64,000 bases of DNA from Thiotrichaceae bacterium. GTDB lineage: Bacteria > Pseudomonadota > Gammaproteobacteria > Beggiatoales > Beggiatoaceae. The stretch is taken from the NCBI GenBank assembly GCA_011391085.1, contig JAABRD010000001.1:160501-224500 (forward strand), given 5' to 3'. A model generated the notes under the pieces. It ran no database searches, had not been told where the DNA came from, and saw only the letters and a list, made by a program, of their open reading frames with translations. The position numbers were made by a program, and so were the translations under genes. Below, piece by piece: positions 61,834 to 64,000 of the stretch. The stretch's first letter is position 1; each line of letters begins with the position of its first letter.

Positions 61834-62282
61834 TATCCAAGTTTTCCCAAGAGGAGAATACTGACAACCAGGCCGTAGATAGCAATTCCTTCGGCAAGTC
61901 CAAGATAGACAAGAGTTCTGCCAAAAACGTCTGGCTTTTCTGCAATCACAGCCAGGGAAGCCGCACCGACGGGACCAACAGCAATCCCTGCGCCAATACT
62001 GGCAAGGGCGGTAGGAATGCCAATTCCGATCATGGCCAGTCCCATCCCCACACTGATGTCACGAATCGGTTGCGCCACCGTAGGTTCAGCCATGACTTCT
62101 TGAACACCTAAGAGGAGGAGACCGAGTTGGGCAATGACGAAGGTGAAGAGGTTAATTGCCACCGTGCTTTTTAACCAGCGTGGGGCATTGGCGGATTGAG
62201 ACAGCGGGTTGATTTCAAAATAAATGCCCAGGGCAATAACCCCTAAGAGGCTGAAAGTCATTAGGGCAAGTAGCCAGTACAT
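61833..62282 (-). CDS. atpK: V/A-type ATPase proteolipid subunit K
   Basis: 149 residues, four membrane helices. The C-terminal hairpin holds the ion-binding Glu in YLGLAEGIAIYGLVVSILLLG, preceded by IGAGIAVGPVGAASLAVIAEKPDVFGRTLVY. The N-terminal pair is more diverged and its matching helix has Gln rather than Glu (IAQLGLLLLG), as expected of a duplicated V-type proteolipid. Whether H+ or Na+ is pumped cannot be decided. AAGGAG lies 5 nt before the ATG. First gene of K-F-E. V-type ATPases are known in vacuolated sulfur bacteria. Confidence 0.85.
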   Translation of the reverse strand: MYWLLALMTFSLLGVIALGIYFEINPLSQSANAPRWLKSTVAINLFTFVIAQLGLLLLGVQEVMAEPTVAQPIRDISVGMGLAMIGIGIPTALASIGAGIAVGPVGAASLAVIAEKPDVFGRTLVYLGLAEGIAIYGLVVSILLLGKLG

Positions 62283-62591
62283 AGTTTCTCCTTAATTTAA
62301 GTTGTGGTTAGTGAATGATGTAATCCTTTCAGGAGTTCAAAGCGAAGCTTTGTCAAAGTTTTGCTTTGGACTCTCTAGGATATTAAGATACTCTTTGGAT
62401 TGTTTTAACAATATACATGAAGTAAGTAATCAAGTATACACTTTTTTGTTCGACATTGCTAGAATTTACGCAACTGGTCTGAAATCAACGGCACAGAAAC
62501 TCAATTTCTTTAAAAACTTAGTTTTTTAAGATTTTTCATTAGCCCGTGTAAAGTGTCATATTGGCAATGGACTCCCGGATGAGTTACGAAA
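62283..62591. other. Leader of the V-ATPase block with family E-like hairpin
   Basis: No gene. caggagttcaaagcgaagct / aaagttttgctttggactct (62330-62377) is a family E variant. A degenerate gaaact/agttt pair (62497-62527) lies nearer the Uma2 gene end. Confidence 0.6.
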
Positions 62592-63575
62592 CTATTGACG
62601 GAACTGTGCTTCTAACTGTCGCAGTTTAGCCTCCAAAAGTTGGAGGGCTTCTCGTTCCTGTTGAACTTGGCGTTCCGCTAGGCGCCGGGCGTCTTGTTCT
62701 TGTTGCGCCAGGACCTCGGCACGTCGTCGGGCGTCTTGTTCTTGTTGCGCCAGGACCTCGGCACGTCGTCGGGCGTCTTGTTCTTGTTGTGCCAGCATCT
62801 CTGCCCGGAGTCGGGCCTCTTGTTCTTGTTGCGCCAAAACTTCGGCAAGACGTCGATTCTGTCGTTCCAATTGCAACGCCGGCAACATAAATCCTTGATA
62901 GACACTATCCTCACTCATTTCTTCTGGTGACGGCTGTCGTTCCAAATCCGATTCGCGAAATTGAAAGCCGGGTAAAACATTCGAACAAATGAGGTTTGGG
63001 GGGCGCCGGGGAATGGGAACATAGACCCCAGCAGGCGTCCACTGGTAAAACTCCTGAGGTTCCCCGTGGGCATACAGAATGTAGTATTCTCGCACCCCCG
63101 CCCGCGCATATTCAGTGAACTTGGTCTTCGTATCTCGTTCCTTCTCCGCTTTCGTCGAATCGGATAAGGCTTCGACACACAGATCACAAATGCCGCGATA
63201 CGAACGGTCACGGTCTTGCCAAGGGACCGGATTGCCATTGAGTATCACTCCCAAATCGGGTTTGCGAATGGCCGTGTGGCCCGGCAAAGCCAACCGAAAT
63301 GCGGTTTCGAGGGTAATGAGTTGTCCCTGTTTGGTGACTCGTAAATAATTGCGTAGCAGTTCAAAGAACCATTCGTATTGGCACGTTGTCAATCTATCAG
63401 ACACGCCTTTCTCCTCTATATATCCGTTGTTCCATTCATAATGATGGTCGGAGTCTTCGTAGTAAAATTCCCAATATTCTGCCTCACTGACGAGAGGTGG
63501 TACGACGACCCGCGTGGTGGGAGGACGAAATAACGTCCGAGGGGGAAATTGGGGTTGGGGTTGTAACAAATTCAT
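62592..63575 (-). CDS. Uma2-family (DUF820) nuclease-like protein with coiled-coil tail
   Basis: 327 residues. The Uma2 PD-(D/E)XK-like domain (about 28-205) has the usual RKPDLGVIL and DLCVEALSDSTKAEKERDTKTKFTEYARAGVREYYIL motifs (Asp, Glu and Lys). The C-terminal ~100 residues form a coiled coil with four nearly exact 14-residue AEVLAQQEQDARRR units. Uma2 proteins are numerous in cyanobacteria and Beggiatoaceae and their role is unknown. AGGAGG lies 11 nt upstream of the ATG. Confidence 0.85.
   Translation of the reverse strand: MNLLQPQPQFPPRTLFRPPTTRVVVPPLVSEAEYWEFYYEDSDHHYEWNNGYIEEKGVSDRLTTCQYEWFFELLRNYLRVTKQGQLITLETAFRLALPGHTAIRKPDLGVILNGNPVPWQDRDRSYRGICDLCVEALSDSTKAEKERDTKTKFTEYARAGVREYYILYAHGEPQEFYQWTPAGVYVPIPRRPPNLICSNVLPGFQFRESDLERQPSPEEMSEDSVYQGFMLPALQLERQNRRLAEVLAQQEQEARLRAEMLAQQEQDARRRAEVLAQQEQDARRRAEVLAQQEQDARRLAERQVQQEREALQLLEAKLRQLEAQFRQ
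62690..62850 (-). repeat. 42-bp tandem repeats in the Uma2 gene
   Basis: Four near-identical 42-bp units (containing cttgttcttgttgcgccagg and acctcggcacgtcgtcgggc) encode the 14-residue coiled-coil units. Two neighbouring units are identical, which points to recent amplification. Confidence 0.88.
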
Positions 63576-64000
63576 GGTAGTGAAGTCCTCCTGGTATGCA
63601 GTTATTTGGCGAAATCAGCGGGACGGTGACCACAGCGGAGACCGCGCAACACTCTCACTTTAAAATTATATGACATCGGTCCGATTGAAAAAATGATAAT
63701 GAAATTGATAATGGGGATTAGTTGTTTATGGGGATTTTAACATTATATATTGGGGACGTGTCAAAAAAATTTTTGGCATGATTAAATCTTTGGAGTATTT
63801 TATTTAGTTGAAGGTAACATAAAACCCCAATGTGGGTAAATATAGTAATATTCACTCAAACTGGTACTATTTTCTCTGGAGTGCAATAAGAATTATTGCA
63901 CCCCCTGCGCCCGCGTAGCGTCGGCGCGAAGCGCAAGAGAGTGAGGTTCCCCCAAACTGGTACAATTCCCTCTGGATTCCCTCTGGAACGTCAGAAAAAT
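63576..64000. other. Right-edge gap with a truncated family C element
   Basis: No gene is seen. AT-rich from 63600 to 63840. A family C element starts at 63842 (tatagtaatattcactcaaa), continues with ctggagtgcaataagaatta and a cgcccgcgtagcgtcggcgc centre, and runs out of the window. Confidence 0.6.
63842..64000. mobile_element. Family C element cut by the window end
   Basis: The left end matches the 59391 copy base for base over most of tatagtaatattc-n-caaactggtac; the inner cassette (cgcaagagagtgaggttccc) matches the inverse of 59525-59555. Confidence 0.65.

Overview
The window looks like chromosome from a gammaproteobacterium, most likely a large filamentous sulfur bacterium of the Beggiatoaceae/Thiotrichales (inference). 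The housekeeping blocks are gammaproteobacterial: asd-fimV-truA, hslVU with a DUF971 gene, ubiE-ubiJ-ubiB, dusB and radA. A bacterial V-type ATPase block, an assimilatory-type nitrate reductase, many multidomain sensor kinases and a very heavy load of small palindromic repeats are typical of that group. No rRNA, tRNA, CRISPR array or recognisable transposase gene was seen.

Layout. 1-6.1 kb: tail of an unknown gene, a DUF928 gene carrying an in-frame TGA, and two hybrid histidine kinases. 6.2-9.4 kb: a molybdopterin nitrate reductase catalytic subunit and a short-chain dehydrogenase. 9.7-19.4 kb: asd, a giant acidic FimV, an EcfT-like membrane protein, truA and a GT2 glycosyltransferase. 19.7-22.1 kb: hslV-hslU and DUF971 on the minus strand. 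22.4-27.2 kb: an ABC-2-like permease with a TPR-like partner, three tandem prepilins and dusB. 27.3-31.1 kb: ubiE-RDD-ubiJ-ubiB. 31.7-34.9 kb: hyfF- and hyfG-like genes, the latter without [NiFe] ligands. 35-39.2 kb: radA, then an accessory island of PIN-domain pieces, small partner ORFs, a DUF5678/retropepsin-like pair and hicAB. 39.9-46.2 kb: one 2075-residue secreted multidomain protein. 46.5-52.1 kb: a ComEA-like protein, a decayed copy of the radA 3' end, then an outer-membrane barrel / TlpA thioredoxin / NqrB-RnfD-like / DUF2330 cluster. 52.3-59.3 kb: a double-Cache histidine kinase, two multi-membrane-span GT-C-like proteins and UDP-glucose dehydrogenase. 60-63.6 kb: a small secreted protein, V-ATPase subunits K-F-E and a Uma2 nuclease-like protein.

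Nearly every intergenic gap holds at least one of a few inverted-repeat families: (A) gtagggtggattaagcgaag; (B) ggctttagccgg; (C) gcaataagaattattgc, bounded in its full form by tatagtaatattc-type ends; (D) elements with ggtagtgatgcaat ends; (E) ggagtccaaagc. Several behave like non-autonomous miniature elements (MITEs). Some sit exactly at gene ends, where they supply the last codons and stop, or at the broken ends of gene fragments. Conserved clusters (hslVU/ubi, the hyf-like complex, V-ATPase) appear split, with such repeats at the edges.

How genes work together: UbiE, UbiJ and UbiB make ubiquinone; HslV and HslU form a protease; the GT2 and GT-C proteins and UDP-glucose dehydrogenase suggest polysaccharide or sheath synthesis; FimV and the prepilins point to type IV pili or gliding; the PIN/HicAB island is a decaying toxin-antitoxin region.
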